A stretch of 64,000 bases of DNA from SG8-41 sp035649495 (GTDB taxonomy: Bacteria; Pseudomonadota; Gammaproteobacteria; Burkholderiales; SG8-41): assembly GCA_035649495.1 (NCBI GenBank), contig DASRJL010000014.1, positions 3,575 through 67,574 of the forward strand. Reading direction: 5' to 3'. Under the pieces are notes generated by a model. That model was not told where the DNA came from. It searched no databases and saw nothing but the letters and a program-made list of their open reading frames with translations. Within the stretch, counting starts at the first letter, position 1. Each line of letters starts with the position of its first letter. Position numbers and translations under genes: made by a program. Shown one piece after another: positions 17,197 to 25,836 of the stretch.

Positions 17197-18201
17197 TCAA
17201 AACTGACGACCCATTGCTCGCCTTATGCGAAGCAGGAGCCACGAGAGACTCGGAATCCTCCGGATTTTTCGCAAGATCCTGCTTGATAACAATGCATTGC
17301 GCTGAAAATGTCGGCCATCCATTCGTTCGAACGCGCTGTGGGGGACGATGTCATAGCGCTTCCTCATACGTGCAATTGCCTCCAGCGACTCGGACAAATT
17401 GTGCTCGACGTAGTCGATCATGGCCACCCAGGCAATATCGTTGCCAAGATGGAATGTGAGGCGCTCCTGGGTCATGCTCTTCGCACGATGCCCACTCCTT
17501 GCATCAAGTGCCATGAACAGCAGATAGTCGAAATGAGGCGCCCCGATGCAGCAGGTGCCCAGGTCAAGGTCTTGGACCAAGTTTTTGGGTATTACAAAGC
17601 AATCGTATCCAATCCCAAGAGGGCCGGAAGCCTCATACATTTGCTCCAATGAGCCTAGTGCAAGCGATGGGTCAATATTGCTGCGGTGCACAGTGAACGG
17701 GACGTCAGTTCCGAGTTTTCCGGTCACCAAATCGGCAAGCGCCAAATAGAAATCGGGTTTAACCGAAATGTCCATGTTGCTGAAAATGACGTGCGACCCA
17801 AGGGAGCCTGAAGCGCCTGCGGTGAGCACATCCTCTATCAATGGAAACAGGCGCGGAGGCTTTAGTCGCTTGATATCCTGAATGGTGCGATTCAGGTAGG
17901 CGATCCTTCCTACCGGTTCTTCAACGGCACTCTCGTCTCCGGGCAGTATCACTGCGCAGCAATCCACATCGAGGCCATGCGCGCGCGCGCGCGCGTGAGC
18001 TATTCTCAGGGTTTGCCATGTCACTCGGCTTGCAATCCAATGCCCAGAGTCGACCTTGGCACGAAAAGGATTCAGAATATGAGTAAAGGAGATGGGATAG
18101 GAATTTGAAACCACTGTTTTCACCGTTGCCGCCGCGAGGCTTAACGCCTCACGATCCAGAAGCTCGTCACCGCTCAGTTCAATCCACCGTGGTTCCGCCA
18201 T
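17197..18201 (-). CDS. Glycosyltransferase-like protein of unknown function
   Basis: 334 residues, soluble, with a basic C-terminus (RILRKIRR, LLLRIRRAMGR). The segment VIFSNMDISVKPDFY resembles the nucleotide-sugar and metal-binding strand of GT-A glycosyltransferases, but this is only a resemblance. Its ATG at 18201 lies 23 bp inside the end of the SDR gene, giving an overlap that suggests coupling. Composition is lower in GC than the SDR and similar to the propeller downstream. A run of alternating CG at about 17980-17996 lies inside the gene. Confidence 0.55.
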   Translation of the reverse strand: MAEPRWIELSGDELLDREALSLAAATVKTVVSNSYPISFTHILNPFRAKVDSGHWIASRVTWQTLRIAHARARAHGLDVDCCAVILPGDESAVEEPVGRIAYLNRTIQDIKRLKPPRLFPLIEDVLTAGASGSLGSHVIFSNMDISVKPDFYLALADLVTGKLGTDVPFTVHRSNIDPSLALGSLEQMYEASGPLGIGYDCFVIPKNLVQDLDLGTCCIGAPHFDYLLFMALDARSGHRAKSMTQERLTFHLGNDIAWVAMIDYVEHNLSESLEAIARMRKRYDIVPHSAFERMDGRHFQRNALLSSRILRKIRRIPSLSWLLLRIRRAMGRQF

Positions 18202-18928
18202 CCACCACCAGCGTGTGCCCGGTCACGAAAGCGGCGCCGGGGCTCGCCAGATAGCAGACCGCCGCGGCGATTTCCTCCGCGGTGCCGAAGCGCCCCAGCG
18301 GTATCTTGCTCGTCACCAGCTTGCGCCGCACGGGATCCGCCAGCCCGGCGGCGCGGCTCGCCGTTTCCACCGTGCCCGGTGCCACGGCGTTCACACGTAT
18401 GCCATGCTCCGCCCACTCCACCGCCAGCATCCTCGCCATGTGGGCGACCGCGGCCTTCGAGATGCCATAGGCGGCGCGCTCCGCTATTCCGACCACGCCG
18501 AAAGTGGAGGCGATGTTGACGATCGAGCCCGGCCGCTTCGCGCTCACCAGGTGCCGCGCCACCTGCTGGCTCATGAAGAACGCGCCCGTCAGGTTGACGG
18601 ACATTACGCCGTCCCACTCCTCGCGCGTCATGTCGAGCGCCATGCGCCGGAGCGGGACGCCCGCGTTGTTGACCAGCACGTCCACGCGGCCGAGGGTGTC
18701 GACGACGGCTGCCACGGCCCGCTCCACGTCGGGCTGGGAACGCACATCCAGCGCCAATGCCAGGCTGCGGCTGCCCGCAGCCTTGATTTTCCCTTCCGTC
18801 CCGGCGAGCGTTTCCGCGCGCAAATCCGTGACCGCCACGTCGCAGCCGTCGCGGGCGAGCCCCACGGCGCAGGCCTGGCCGATGCCGTACGACGCGCCGG
18901 TGACGAGGGCGACTCTTTTCTCGCTCAT
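18179..18928 (-). CDS. SDR family NAD(P)-dependent oxidoreductase
   Basis: 249 residues, classical short-chain dehydrogenase. It has the cofactor motif TGASYGIG (residues 10-17), NNAG near residue 88, catalytic Ser (IASTFG), Y-x-x-x-K (YGISK, near residue 157) and the C-terminal VVDGG. It is probably a FabG-like oxidoreductase for a hydroxy- or ketoacyl or alcohol substrate. It is the upstream member of the 18928-to-17197 overlapping pair. Confidence 0.93.
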   Translation of the reverse strand: MSEKRVALVTGASYGIGQACAVGLARDGCDVAVTDLRAETLAGTEGKIKAAGSRSLALALDVRSQPDVERAVAAVVDTLGRVDVLVNNAGVPLRRMALDMTREEWDGVMSVNLTGAFFMSQQVARHLVSAKRPGSIVNIASTFGVVGIAERAAYGISKAAVAHMARMLAVEWAEHGIRVNAVAPGTVETASRAAGLADPVRRKLVTSKIPLGRFGTAEEIAAAVCYLASPGAAFVTGHTLVVDGGTTVD

Positions 18929-18940
18929 ATCAGGGCAGTT

Positions 18941-19012
18941 GAACAGGAGGAAACGGAGAAAACAGAGCAGCCCTCTGTTAACTCTGTTACCTCCTGTAAG
19001 GAATCTGTGTTC
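18941..19012. repeat. Intergenic inverted repeat of short words
   Basis: GAACAGGAGGAAACGGAG and AACAGAGCAG on the left, CTCTGTTAACTCTGTTACC and TCCTG on the right, forming an imperfect hairpin. It fills the 95-bp gap between two minus-strand genes and could act as a terminator or RNA-stability element for the upstream LLM gene. Confidence 0.5.
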
Positions 19013-19023
19013 GGATTCTCAAT

Positions 19024-20055
19024 TCAACCAGCGGCGACGGTCTTGCCCTGCGTGACGCGTGCGGGCACGTGCGCGACGTGAGGCGCGATTTCCCGGGCAA
19101 AGAGCTCGAGCGTCTTGCGATTCGCTACGGCATTCGTCAGCAGTACGTACTCGACTCCGCGCGCGCCGAGCTCCTGCAGCTTTTCGACGATCTCCTCGGG
19201 CGTGCCGATCAACCCGGCATCGTCCGCCGCGATCATGTCGTCGTAGCTCGTCGGGCCGTCGCCGCCGGCCCGGCGCGCGATGTCGCCGATGCTCTTGAAG
19301 GTCTCCCGCCGCCGCTCGAGCGCTTTCCTGCGCTCCTCCTCGGTCGTGACCATGTTCAGGGCGCGCGTCACGCCCACGCGCGCCGCGTCCCGCGGATATC
19401 CCTTCGCGGAGAGCCCATCCAGATAGAGGCGTACGCGCTCTTGCACCTGGTCCAGGGTTGCGAGCTGATCGAGCAGCAGTCCGTAGTTCTGGCTCGAGAC
19501 GTAGGCGATACCGCCCGGAGTTCCCGCGGCCATCCAGATCGGCGGATGGGGCTGCTGGCGCGGCGCGGGCTCGACCACGATGTCCTTGAAGTGCCAGCGC
19601 TTGCCGTGGTGCGAGAAACGCCCCTGCGTAGACCAGGCCTTCAACATGACTTCGAGGCACTCGCTGTAGCGCTCCTGAGCCTCCTCCATCGGGATGCAGA
19701 ACTGCTCGAACTCGATCTTGCGGTAACCGCGGCCTACGCCGAGGTCCACCCGCCCGCCGGAGAGCACATCGAGCGTCGCTACCTGTTCGGCCAGAAGGAC
19801 GGGGTTGTGCCAGGGCAGGACAACCACCGCCGTACCCAACCGGATTCGCGTGGTGCACGCCGCGAGATACGAGAGCAGATTGAGTGACGCCGAGAGCTGG
19901 CCGGCGCCCGTGAAATGGTGCTCGACCAGGAATATGCTCTCGTAACCCAGCTCCTCCGCGTCCCTGACGTAGGCAACGAAATCCTTGTAGTTGTAGCTGT
20001 CGCCCAGGGGGTTGTTGGGCCCGAGCCGGGCGCCACCGAACAGACCAAATTTCAT
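19024..20055 (-). CDS. LLM class flavin-dependent oxidoreductase
   Basis: 343 residues of the luciferase-like monooxygenase (bacterial luciferase) superfamily, a TIM barrel using FMNH2 or F420. Typical signatures are the FLVEHHFTG active-site strand (near residue 42), LGTAVVVLPWHNPVLLAEQVATLDVLSGGR (two-part), and LGVGRGYRKIEFEQF. It probably oxygenates a small organic substrate. ATG at 20055. The gene stands alone on the minus strand between the SDR and the repeat-filled gap at 20056-20399. Confidence 0.92.
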   Translation of the reverse strand: MKFGLFGGARLGPNNPLGDSYNYKDFVAYVRDAEELGYESIFLVEHHFTGAGQLSASLNLLSYLAACTTRIRLGTAVVVLPWHNPVLLAEQVATLDVLSGGRVDLGVGRGYRKIEFEQFCIPMEEAQERYSECLEVMLKAWSTQGRFSHHGKRWHFKDIVVEPAPRQQPHPPIWMAAGTPGGIAYVSSQNYGLLLDQLATLDQVQERVRLYLDGLSAKGYPRDAARVGVTRALNMVTTEEERRKALERRRETFKSIGDIARRAGGDGPTSYDDMIAADDAGLIGTPEEIVEKLQELGARGVEYVLLTNAVANRKTLELFAREIAPHVAHVPARVTQGKTVAAG

Positions 20056-20173
20056 GAACGCTCCACCGGATTCACTTCAGTCGCGACATTCTACCTATTA
20101 ATAGTCGGTAATGACTGCAGCACTATAGTGCGAGCACACACGGGACCGCTCTGCTGCTACGGTCATCCCGGGC

Positions 20174-20346
20174 CCTGATTCAACGCATCAAGTGTTGTGA
20201 ATCACGGATCCCAGGTCCGACGCGTTCTCCGGCAACGATTGGCGACCGTGCGTATCGTTACCATCCGATGACCTGAAATTGATGGCACTGATATGTTGCG
20301 CCACCGAAACTGGAGGCCATTCTGGGACTCGTCGATGCTCGAAGGC
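20174..20346 (+). repeat. About 170-bp dispersed intergenic repeat, copy B
   Basis: The same ordered blocks as copy A at 10675-10843, here on the plus strand: CCTGATTCAACGCATCAAGT, GCGTTCTCCGGCAACG, ATCCGATGACC, TTGATGGCACTGAT and GGGACTCGTCGATGC. No gene is seen in the 20056-20399 gap. Confidence 0.75.
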
Positions 20347-20399
20347 ATGGTAAGGAATCGGATCAGCGGACTCACTTCATTATTGAAATGGATTGTCGT

Positions 20400-21443
20400 T
20401 TAGGGAACCACATCCTCTGTAAACCATTCCGTCGGTACCTCCCTTCCGCGGCCGGCTGCGAGCGCCTTGCGGTAGAACGCAGCGCCGGCCGCGGCGAACT
20501 GCAGGCCGGTGCCCGGAAGATTGACGAAGCAGGTCCTCTGCCCCGCGGCGCTGCGGCCGCGCGCGCTGCCCGCGACGAGTTGCGCCAGGCTGGGAACGCG
20601 GGAGACATCCAGTCCCGCGATGACATGACGGTCTTTCGGCACGGCGGCGCCGCGGGTGGCCGCGGCATTCGCCGGCACCCCACGGTCGTGGACCGCGACC
20701 ACGTCGGCCGCGCTCACCACGCCCGGATCGAGCTCCGGACCACGTATGGTGCAGACGTGCATGCCCGGCGCGAGCCACTCCGGCATGAAGACGTGCCGCA
20801 CTGCGTTGGTCGCGCACAATACAATGTCCGCGCCGCGCACCGCTTCCTCGGGGGAAGATACCCCGCGCATCGCGACACCGGTCCGGTCCTGCATCTCCCG
20901 GCAGAACGCTTCGCGTTTGTCCGCCGTCGGGCTGTAGCAGCGGATGGCGTCGAGCTTGCGCATCGCCGCGATCGCCCGCACGTGGCCGGCGGCCTGCGCG
21001 CCCGCGCCCAGCACCGCGACCGTGCGCGCGTCCTCGCGTGCGAGGTAGCGGGCGGCGATCGCGGAAGTGGCGCCGACTCGCATCAGCTGCAGCACGCCGT
21101 CGGGAAAGATCGCCAGCGGCTCGCCCGTTTCCGTGCTGAACAGCAGCACCAGTCCCGTGTAGCGCCCGCCCGGGGCGAGGGGCAGTTTCTTCTGGCGCTG
21201 GTTGGCGAACGAGATGATGTCGGAATTCAGGCGCACCACGCCCACCCCGAGACTGCGGACAACGGCGCCCATCAGCTTCAGCGCGTAGACCGTGTCGGGC
21301 CGCCCGGCCTGCGTGACGGCGTCGGAGCGCGCGGCGTTCACCGCCTCGTCGTTCGCCTGCTCGCGGTAGGCCTCTTCGAGCGCGGCGATGCAGTCCGGCA
21401 TCGTCAGCAGCTCCCCGGCGTCCTCGTTGGAAAGTATCAGCAT
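20400..21443 (-). CDS. Ornithine cyclodeaminase/mu-crystallin family protein
   Basis: 347 residues from the preferred ATG at 21443 (MLILSNEDAG); the upstream TTG at 21482 is unlikely. It has the NAD-binding fingerprint VLGAGAQAAGHV and the family segments YALKLMG, LLFSTETGEPLAIF and GVSSPEEAVRGADIV. Family members deaminate or reduce imino acids (ornithine to proline, or delta-pyrroline carboxylates). The specific substrate cannot be fixed. It is convergent with nothing close and stands alone. Confidence 0.9.
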   Translation of the reverse strand: MLILSNEDAGELLTMPDCIAALEEAYREQANDEAVNAARSDAVTQAGRPDTVYALKLMGAVVRSLGVGVVRLNSDIISFANQRQKKLPLAPGGRYTGLVLLFSTETGEPLAIFPDGVLQLMRVGATSAIAARYLAREDARTVAVLGAGAQAAGHVRAIAAMRKLDAIRCYSPTADKREAFCREMQDRTGVAMRGVSSPEEAVRGADIVLCATNAVRHVFMPEWLAPGMHVCTIRGPELDPGVVSAADVVAVHDRGVPANAAATRGAAVPKDRHVIAGLDVSRVPSLAQLVAGSARGRSAAGQRTCFVNLPGTGLQFAAAGAAFYRKALAAGRGREVPTEWFTEDVVP

Positions 21444-21548
21444 GACCGCCGTTGAGGATACTCCGGTGGAATGCTTTGGCAATGTTTTGTGATCATCAGG
21501 GAACCGGTATGCCGGCGCCTGCGGGCAACATGAGAGCCCAGCGATGCA

Positions 21549-21610
21549 TCGAAGATGGAACCCATTCCGGAGCTCGTGGATGCCCCGGAGCGCCGTAAGA
21601 AATCAGGATC
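21549..21610 (+). repeat. Partial third copy of the 170-bp repeat
   Basis: ATCGAAGATGGAACCCATTC and GGAGCTCGTGGATG and CGTAAGAAATCAGG align with the last third of copies A and B. It lies in the 304-bp gap 21444-21747, which otherwise shows no gene. Confidence 0.55.
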
Positions 21611-21747
21611 CAGAAATCAGCGCTTGGGGGGATTCTGAGCGTGAGCCGCAGGCGTGGGTTGCGTCCCCGGGGTCGGCGCCATGCAGACGGGAATCACGGT
21701 CTGGCGCTGCGGTTTTGCGATGTGCGCGCTGAAGCTTCGGACGGGGC

Positions 21748-24183
21748 TCATGGCTTCCTCAGTCGTATCGCCAGCACCGCCTGGCTGCGCAGGGTCTTCA
21801 ACAAAGCCAGTTCTTCCGGCGCGAACCGTAGTTTATCGGAATCCATGGCATCGGCGTAGATCAGCGCGACCACCTTGCCGTTGACGTTGATCGGAAACAG
21901 CAGGAACCCTCGCGCGTTGAACGCCTTGCGGTACCACGCGGGAACGTGCGCCTTGATGGACGGGGCGTCGATGTCGTCGACCAGGATATCGGCAGCGTGG
22001 CCGACGGCCGCGTAGAACACGTCCGGGCTCTTCTCGATGGCGATCGAGTAGCCGCGGGCGACGAGCTTTTCCATGCCCTCGCCGATGCCGGAGCGGCTTC
22101 TCATGACCGGCTCGCGGGGCTCGCGCACCAGCAGCAGGACGTGCTGGAAACCCATGGCGCGGTACATCGTTTCCAGGATGATGCGCAGGACGTCGTTGAG
22201 GTTGTATTCGCCGGAGAGGGTCTGGGTGATGTCCTGCACGCCGGCGGTCAACACGGCGTTACGATTCACCGTCTGGCCGGCGGCGGCCGGTGCGGCTGCA
22301 GCCACCGGGCACGCCGCTTCGATCACCGTCTGCTCGATCACCGGCGCCGGGAGGGTCGCATTCAGGTTGGACGGGCTATCGGCCGCCGGCTCGCGCGCTT
22401 GCCCGGCCTGCACCACCTGCAGCGCCTGCAGCGATCCCAGCAGCGGACCGCCGAGCGGAGGCAAATTGAGGACGCGGGACTCCTTCATGAATTTCTCGGC
22501 CGCGCCCTGCACGAGGTGGGTCAACTGCTCGCGCCCGACCCCGAGGGCTCCTTCGTAGCGCGCGGCCAGCGCGGCCAGCGTGTGCGGCAGGTTCTGCGGA
22601 TCGGCGTTCAAACCGGCGCTCAACTCGGTCGCGAAGGCGGCGAGAAGCCGCTGCCGCTCCGGTTCCTGCGCGGGCTTCTCCGAAGGCGGCTCCGAGACCG
22701 GCTTCATGCTGCCGACGATGCAGTCGGGGAAATTCCAGTAGCGGGCCACCGCGATGCCCAGTTCGGCGTAGCTCACGCCCAGCACCTCGGTCGAGGCGGC
22801 GGATTCGGCCTCCCCGCGAGATTGGGTCCGAAGCCGGATCTCGGCGGCTTCTTCGGGCAGATAGAACACTGCGAGCATGCGCCCCAGGGCGTGAAACATG
22901 GCGCACACCGCGGCTTCCTCGATGCTGCGCACGCCCGCCGCGGCCGCCAGCTCGCGCGCCACGATGCCGCTGAAGTACGAGCCCACTATCTCTCCGCGCA
23001 GCGCCACCGCCTGCGCCTTGTTGCCGAGATGCTCGAGCAGCATCAGGGACAACGCCGCGCCGCGCACGCCGTCGTAACCCAGAATGGCGACGGCGCGCGA
23101 GATCGTGCTGACCGTCCCGCCGCAGCGTGCGTAGGCGGGGCTGTTCACGAGCTTGATCAGCTTGCTGGTGAGCGCAGGGTCGCGCAATATGCCGTTGCAC
23201 AGCACGCTCACCCGCTCGCTGTCCGATTCCACCGTCTTGTTGACGGTCTTTATCGTTTCCGACAGCGCGGGGAAGTCGCTCTTGTAGCGCATCCGGCGGA
23301 GCAGAAACTCGACGGTGCCGGCCTTCCCCTCCGGCGCGCCGGAAACCTCGATCGGCTCGGGATCGAGAAAGCGCGAGAGGGCCTGGGCCATGGAAGCCGC
23401 GTCGGGATAGCGCTCTTTGCGGTCCTTGGCGAGCGCACGCAGCACGATCTGATCGAGCCGCCCGTCCACTTCGGAATTGCGCGCGGACGGCGGCGGGGGA
23501 GCCTTGTGCACGATGTCGTGCATGAGGTGCGCGAGCGCCACCGTCTCGAACATGTGGCCGCCGGTCAGCATCTCGTAGAGCATCACGCCGATGGCGTAGA
23601 CGTCGAGCTGCGGCGAGACGAGCTGCTGCTCCACGTATTCCGGCGCCATGTAGCGGGGCGTGCCCTGGAACCCCTCCTCTATCGCGTGCGCGCCCTTCAG
23701 CGTGCAGGCGATGCCGAAATCGGTCACGCGGGGCACGTTGGCGCCGTCGAGCAGGACGTTGGCGGGCTTCAGGTCGCGGTGAACGATGCCGCGCTGGTGC
23801 GCGTAGCCCACGCCCATCAATACCGCGATGGCGATCTCCACCGCGCGGACGACGGGCAGCCGCCCTTCGCCGCGGATGCGCTCGGCGAGCGAGGCGCCCT
23901 CGACGTATTCAAACACGAGGAACGGCGTGCCCGCGTCCTCGTCGGCGTCATAGAGCGGAACGATGTTCGGATGGACGAGCCGGGAGACGGTGCGCGCCTC
24001 ATCGAGCAGCGTGCGCACCAGCACGTCGCGCTCCGCGCTGGGCGCAACGGTAATGGTCTTGATCGCGACGTCGCGGTCGAGGCGCGGGTCGTGGGCGAGA
24101 TAGACCGCGCCCTGGGCGCCCGCGCCCAGCACTTTCGTCACCTCGAAGCGCGCGATGCGCTTGACCGGCGCAACCTGCTGCAT
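21748..24183 (-). CDS. Ser/Thr protein kinase with HDOD and GAF domains
   Basis: 811 residues from the ATG at 24183 (MQQVAPVKRIARFEV). Residues about 10-265 are a complete Hanks-type kinase: Gly loop GAGAQGAVYLAH, VAIKTI Lys, HRDLKPANVLLD catalytic loop, DFGIA and MAPEY. Residues about 290-510 form an HDOD domain (FPALSETI, LVNSPAYA, AVAILGYDGVRG). After a linker, the C-terminal 190 residues look like a GAF sensor domain. No transmembrane segment. The combination suggests a cytoplasmic signalling hub that senses a ligand and phosphorylates partners; no partner is encoded nearby. Confidence 0.92.
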   Translation of the reverse strand: MQQVAPVKRIARFEVTKVLGAGAQGAVYLAHDPRLDRDVAIKTITVAPSAERDVLVRTLLDEARTVSRLVHPNIVPLYDADEDAGTPFLVFEYVEGASLAERIRGEGRLPVVRAVEIAIAVLMGVGYAHQRGIVHRDLKPANVLLDGANVPRVTDFGIACTLKGAHAIEEGFQGTPRYMAPEYVEQQLVSPQLDVYAIGVMLYEMLTGGHMFETVALAHLMHDIVHKAPPPPSARNSEVDGRLDQIVLRALAKDRKERYPDAASMAQALSRFLDPEPIEVSGAPEGKAGTVEFLLRRMRYKSDFPALSETIKTVNKTVESDSERVSVLCNGILRDPALTSKLIKLVNSPAYARCGGTVSTISRAVAILGYDGVRGAALSLMLLEHLGNKAQAVALRGEIVGSYFSGIVARELAAAAGVRSIEEAAVCAMFHALGRMLAVFYLPEEAAEIRLRTQSRGEAESAASTEVLGVSYAELGIAVARYWNFPDCIVGSMKPVSEPPSEKPAQEPERQRLLAAFATELSAGLNADPQNLPHTLAALAARYEGALGVGREQLTHLVQGAAEKFMKESRVLNLPPLGGPLLGSLQALQVVQAGQAREPAADSPSNLNATLPAPVIEQTVIEAACPVAAAAPAAAGQTVNRNAVLTAGVQDITQTLSGEYNLNDVLRIILETMYRAMGFQHVLLLVREPREPVMRSRSGIGEGMEKLVARGYSIAIEKSPDVFYAAVGHAADILVDDIDAPSIKAHVPAWYRKAFNARGFLLFPINVNGKVVALIYADAMDSDKLRFAPEELALLKTLRSQAVLAIRLRKP

Positions 24184-24366
24184 CTGGACCCCCGCCTCAG
24201 CCTCCACCCCGACCCTTTCATTACGTCTGAGGAGCGGTTTCCTTGAGACGCCGCGCGCATGGCAGTCCGGGCCTGCGGGAGGGGTGGCGGAATAAATCCT
24301 GCAATGAATCAATCGGTTGCCGGAGTCAGACCCCAGGCGAGCGGCGGCGACCCGCGCCTGCGAGCC

Positions 24367-24418
24367 GTCACCGCCGGTCATCAATCACCGGTCACTGGTC
24401 ACCGGTCACTGGTCACGC
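24367..24418. repeat. GTCACTG/GTCACCG heptad repeat
   Basis: At least five consecutive 7-bp words (CACCG GTCACTG GTCACCG GTCACTG GTCACGC), with related degenerate words before. It lies just past the end of the diiron-protein gene in the 229-bp gap before the kinase gene. A half-palindrome GAGTCAGACCCC is at 24326-24337. Confidence 0.6.
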
Positions 24419-25354
24419 CGTTCCTACAATGGGCGCCAGCGCCGCCCCGATGCGCTGGGAGTGCTCCGGCGTGATCATGCCGCCCAGCAGTTCGCCGAAG
24501 CGCGGCTCACGCACGCCAGAGACGATGTACTGCCAGCGATAGGCCTTGAGGACGCCGGCGCGCAGGCGGTCCACTTGAGACGGGATGAACGCGCGCCCAC
24601 AAACCGAGAGAAAGTAATCGACGTCCGCCGCAGCCTGGATCTGCACTATCCCGTCCACCGCGGCGACCAGCTCGATCAGGTCGTTCACGGCGCGGTCGCG
24701 CTCCGCAGGGTTCAGCTTCGCGTTTTCGCGGGTCCATTCGAGCTCGTCGATGATGGCGTGCTGGGATTCCTCCTTCCAGTGAAAGAGCAGCACGTCCTTG
24801 AAGAGGTCGGACAGGCCCGAATCCGGCTCCACGCTCTCGCGATAGTGCGCGAGAACGAACAACTCGATATGGCAGGTGAGCGCGAGCACCGCCCAGGTGG
24901 ACTTGCCGAGCACCGCGGAGGCGACCTCGTTGGGTTGCGGCAGGAACTTGTATCCCGGCGCCATTTCCTCTGCCGTCAGGCGCTCGAGCCGCCGGAAGAG
25001 CTCCTGGTGCTTGATCTCCTCGTCGGTGAAGCGTACCAGTGCCTCGAGTGCCGACTGATCGCCGAGCCAGTGCTCCCGGCTCACGTCGAGCATCTTGGCG
25101 CCGATGAAGCGCTCGACCAGGGCGAACATGTTTGAATAGGTCCGGCCCTGGACCTGGGAGAGCAGCCGCCGCTCGCCCACGTCGAGGAAATCGAGCTGGT
25201 CGGCGAGCGAGAGCCCGTCGGGCAGGAACTTCTTCGAGAAATCGAACTTGCGGCCGCGAATCACGTCGCGGTCTATGTCCCAGCGTATGCGCTTCGATAC
25301 CTCGATGCACTTCGCGTAGCGGTTGTGGGTCTTCTGCTGTTGTGTGGCTTGCAT
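24413..25354 (-). CDS. Ferritin-like diiron protein
   Basis: 313 residues, mostly helical. Two E-x-x-H-type motifs typical of diiron carboxylate proteins are visible: TDEEIKHQELF (near residue 95) and WKEESQHAIIDE (near residue 193), with further Glu (CHIELFVLAHYRE) on the helix between. This spacing suits a non-haem diiron oxygenase such as AurF-type N-oxygenases, but I cannot name the reaction. ATG at 25354. Downstream on the minus strand lies the kinase gene, 229 bp away. Confidence 0.75.
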   Translation of the reverse strand: MQATQQQKTHNRYAKCIEVSKRIRWDIDRDVIRGRKFDFSKKFLPDGLSLADQLDFLDVGERRLLSQVQGRTYSNMFALVERFIGAKMLDVSREHWLGDQSALEALVRFTDEEIKHQELFRRLERLTAEEMAPGYKFLPQPNEVASAVLGKSTWAVLALTCHIELFVLAHYRESVEPDSGLSDLFKDVLLFHWKEESQHAIIDELEWTRENAKLNPAERDRAVNDLIELVAAVDGIVQIQAAADVDYFLSVCGRAFIPSQVDRLRAGVLKAYRWQYIVSGVREPRFGELLGGMITPEHSQRIGAALAPIVGTA

Positions 25355-25494
25355 GCGTATCTCCCGGTGTGGTTGTTGAGCGATGAAGCGGTCGCCATTG
25401 TGACGAGCGCCGGAGCCGGGAACATGAGACAGGAGTCCCGGGACAGGGCCGCTTGCGCCCGTCCCGGGCCGGGAACAGCCGGGACCGTGGTCCT

Positions 25495-25764
25495 AGAACC
25501 TGTTTCATAGTCAGGCACGTGTGCGACGGAGGCGAGGCGGGATGCAGGTCGAGGAGGAGAGCCCGAAGCAATATGTCGATATTGCGAGGGCTCCCGACAA
25601 AGAGATGCGCCCGGATCGCCCCGTCCCCTCCGGGGTTGCGGCCAGGACGGTCGGCTGCATCGTTGCCCTCCTAGACCATATCGACATATGCCCTTCGTCG
25701 GGCGCCTCGCATCCGGTCCGTCCTGGCCACAACGCATCACGCGCCTGGCTATGAAACAGGTTCT
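25495..25764. mobile_element. 270-bp MITE-like element, copy 2
   Basis: The terminal inverted repeats AGAACCTGTTTCATAGTC and GCCTGGCTATGAAACAGG have one mismatch in 22 bp. The interior is nearly identical to copy 1 (14655-14924), with few substitutions and no indel. It lies between divergent genes, in the upstream region of the hydrolase-LuxR gene (start 25837). No target duplication is evident. Confidence 0.85.
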
Positions 25765-25836
25765 GAATGATCCCGGGTGGCGGTAACGGCTCGATGCTGG
25801 CATCATCGGTCGGCCACGACAACGAGCCGGGACCGG

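Noticed and set aside
17980..17996. Alternating CG run
   Set aside because: Lies inside a coding sequence and keeps the frame; Z-DNA potential is not evidence of function.
21946..24246. 766-codon plus-strand ORF opposite the kinase gene
   Set aside because: His/Arg/Gly-rich antisense shadow of the kinase-HDOD-GAF gene, typical of high-GC DNA.
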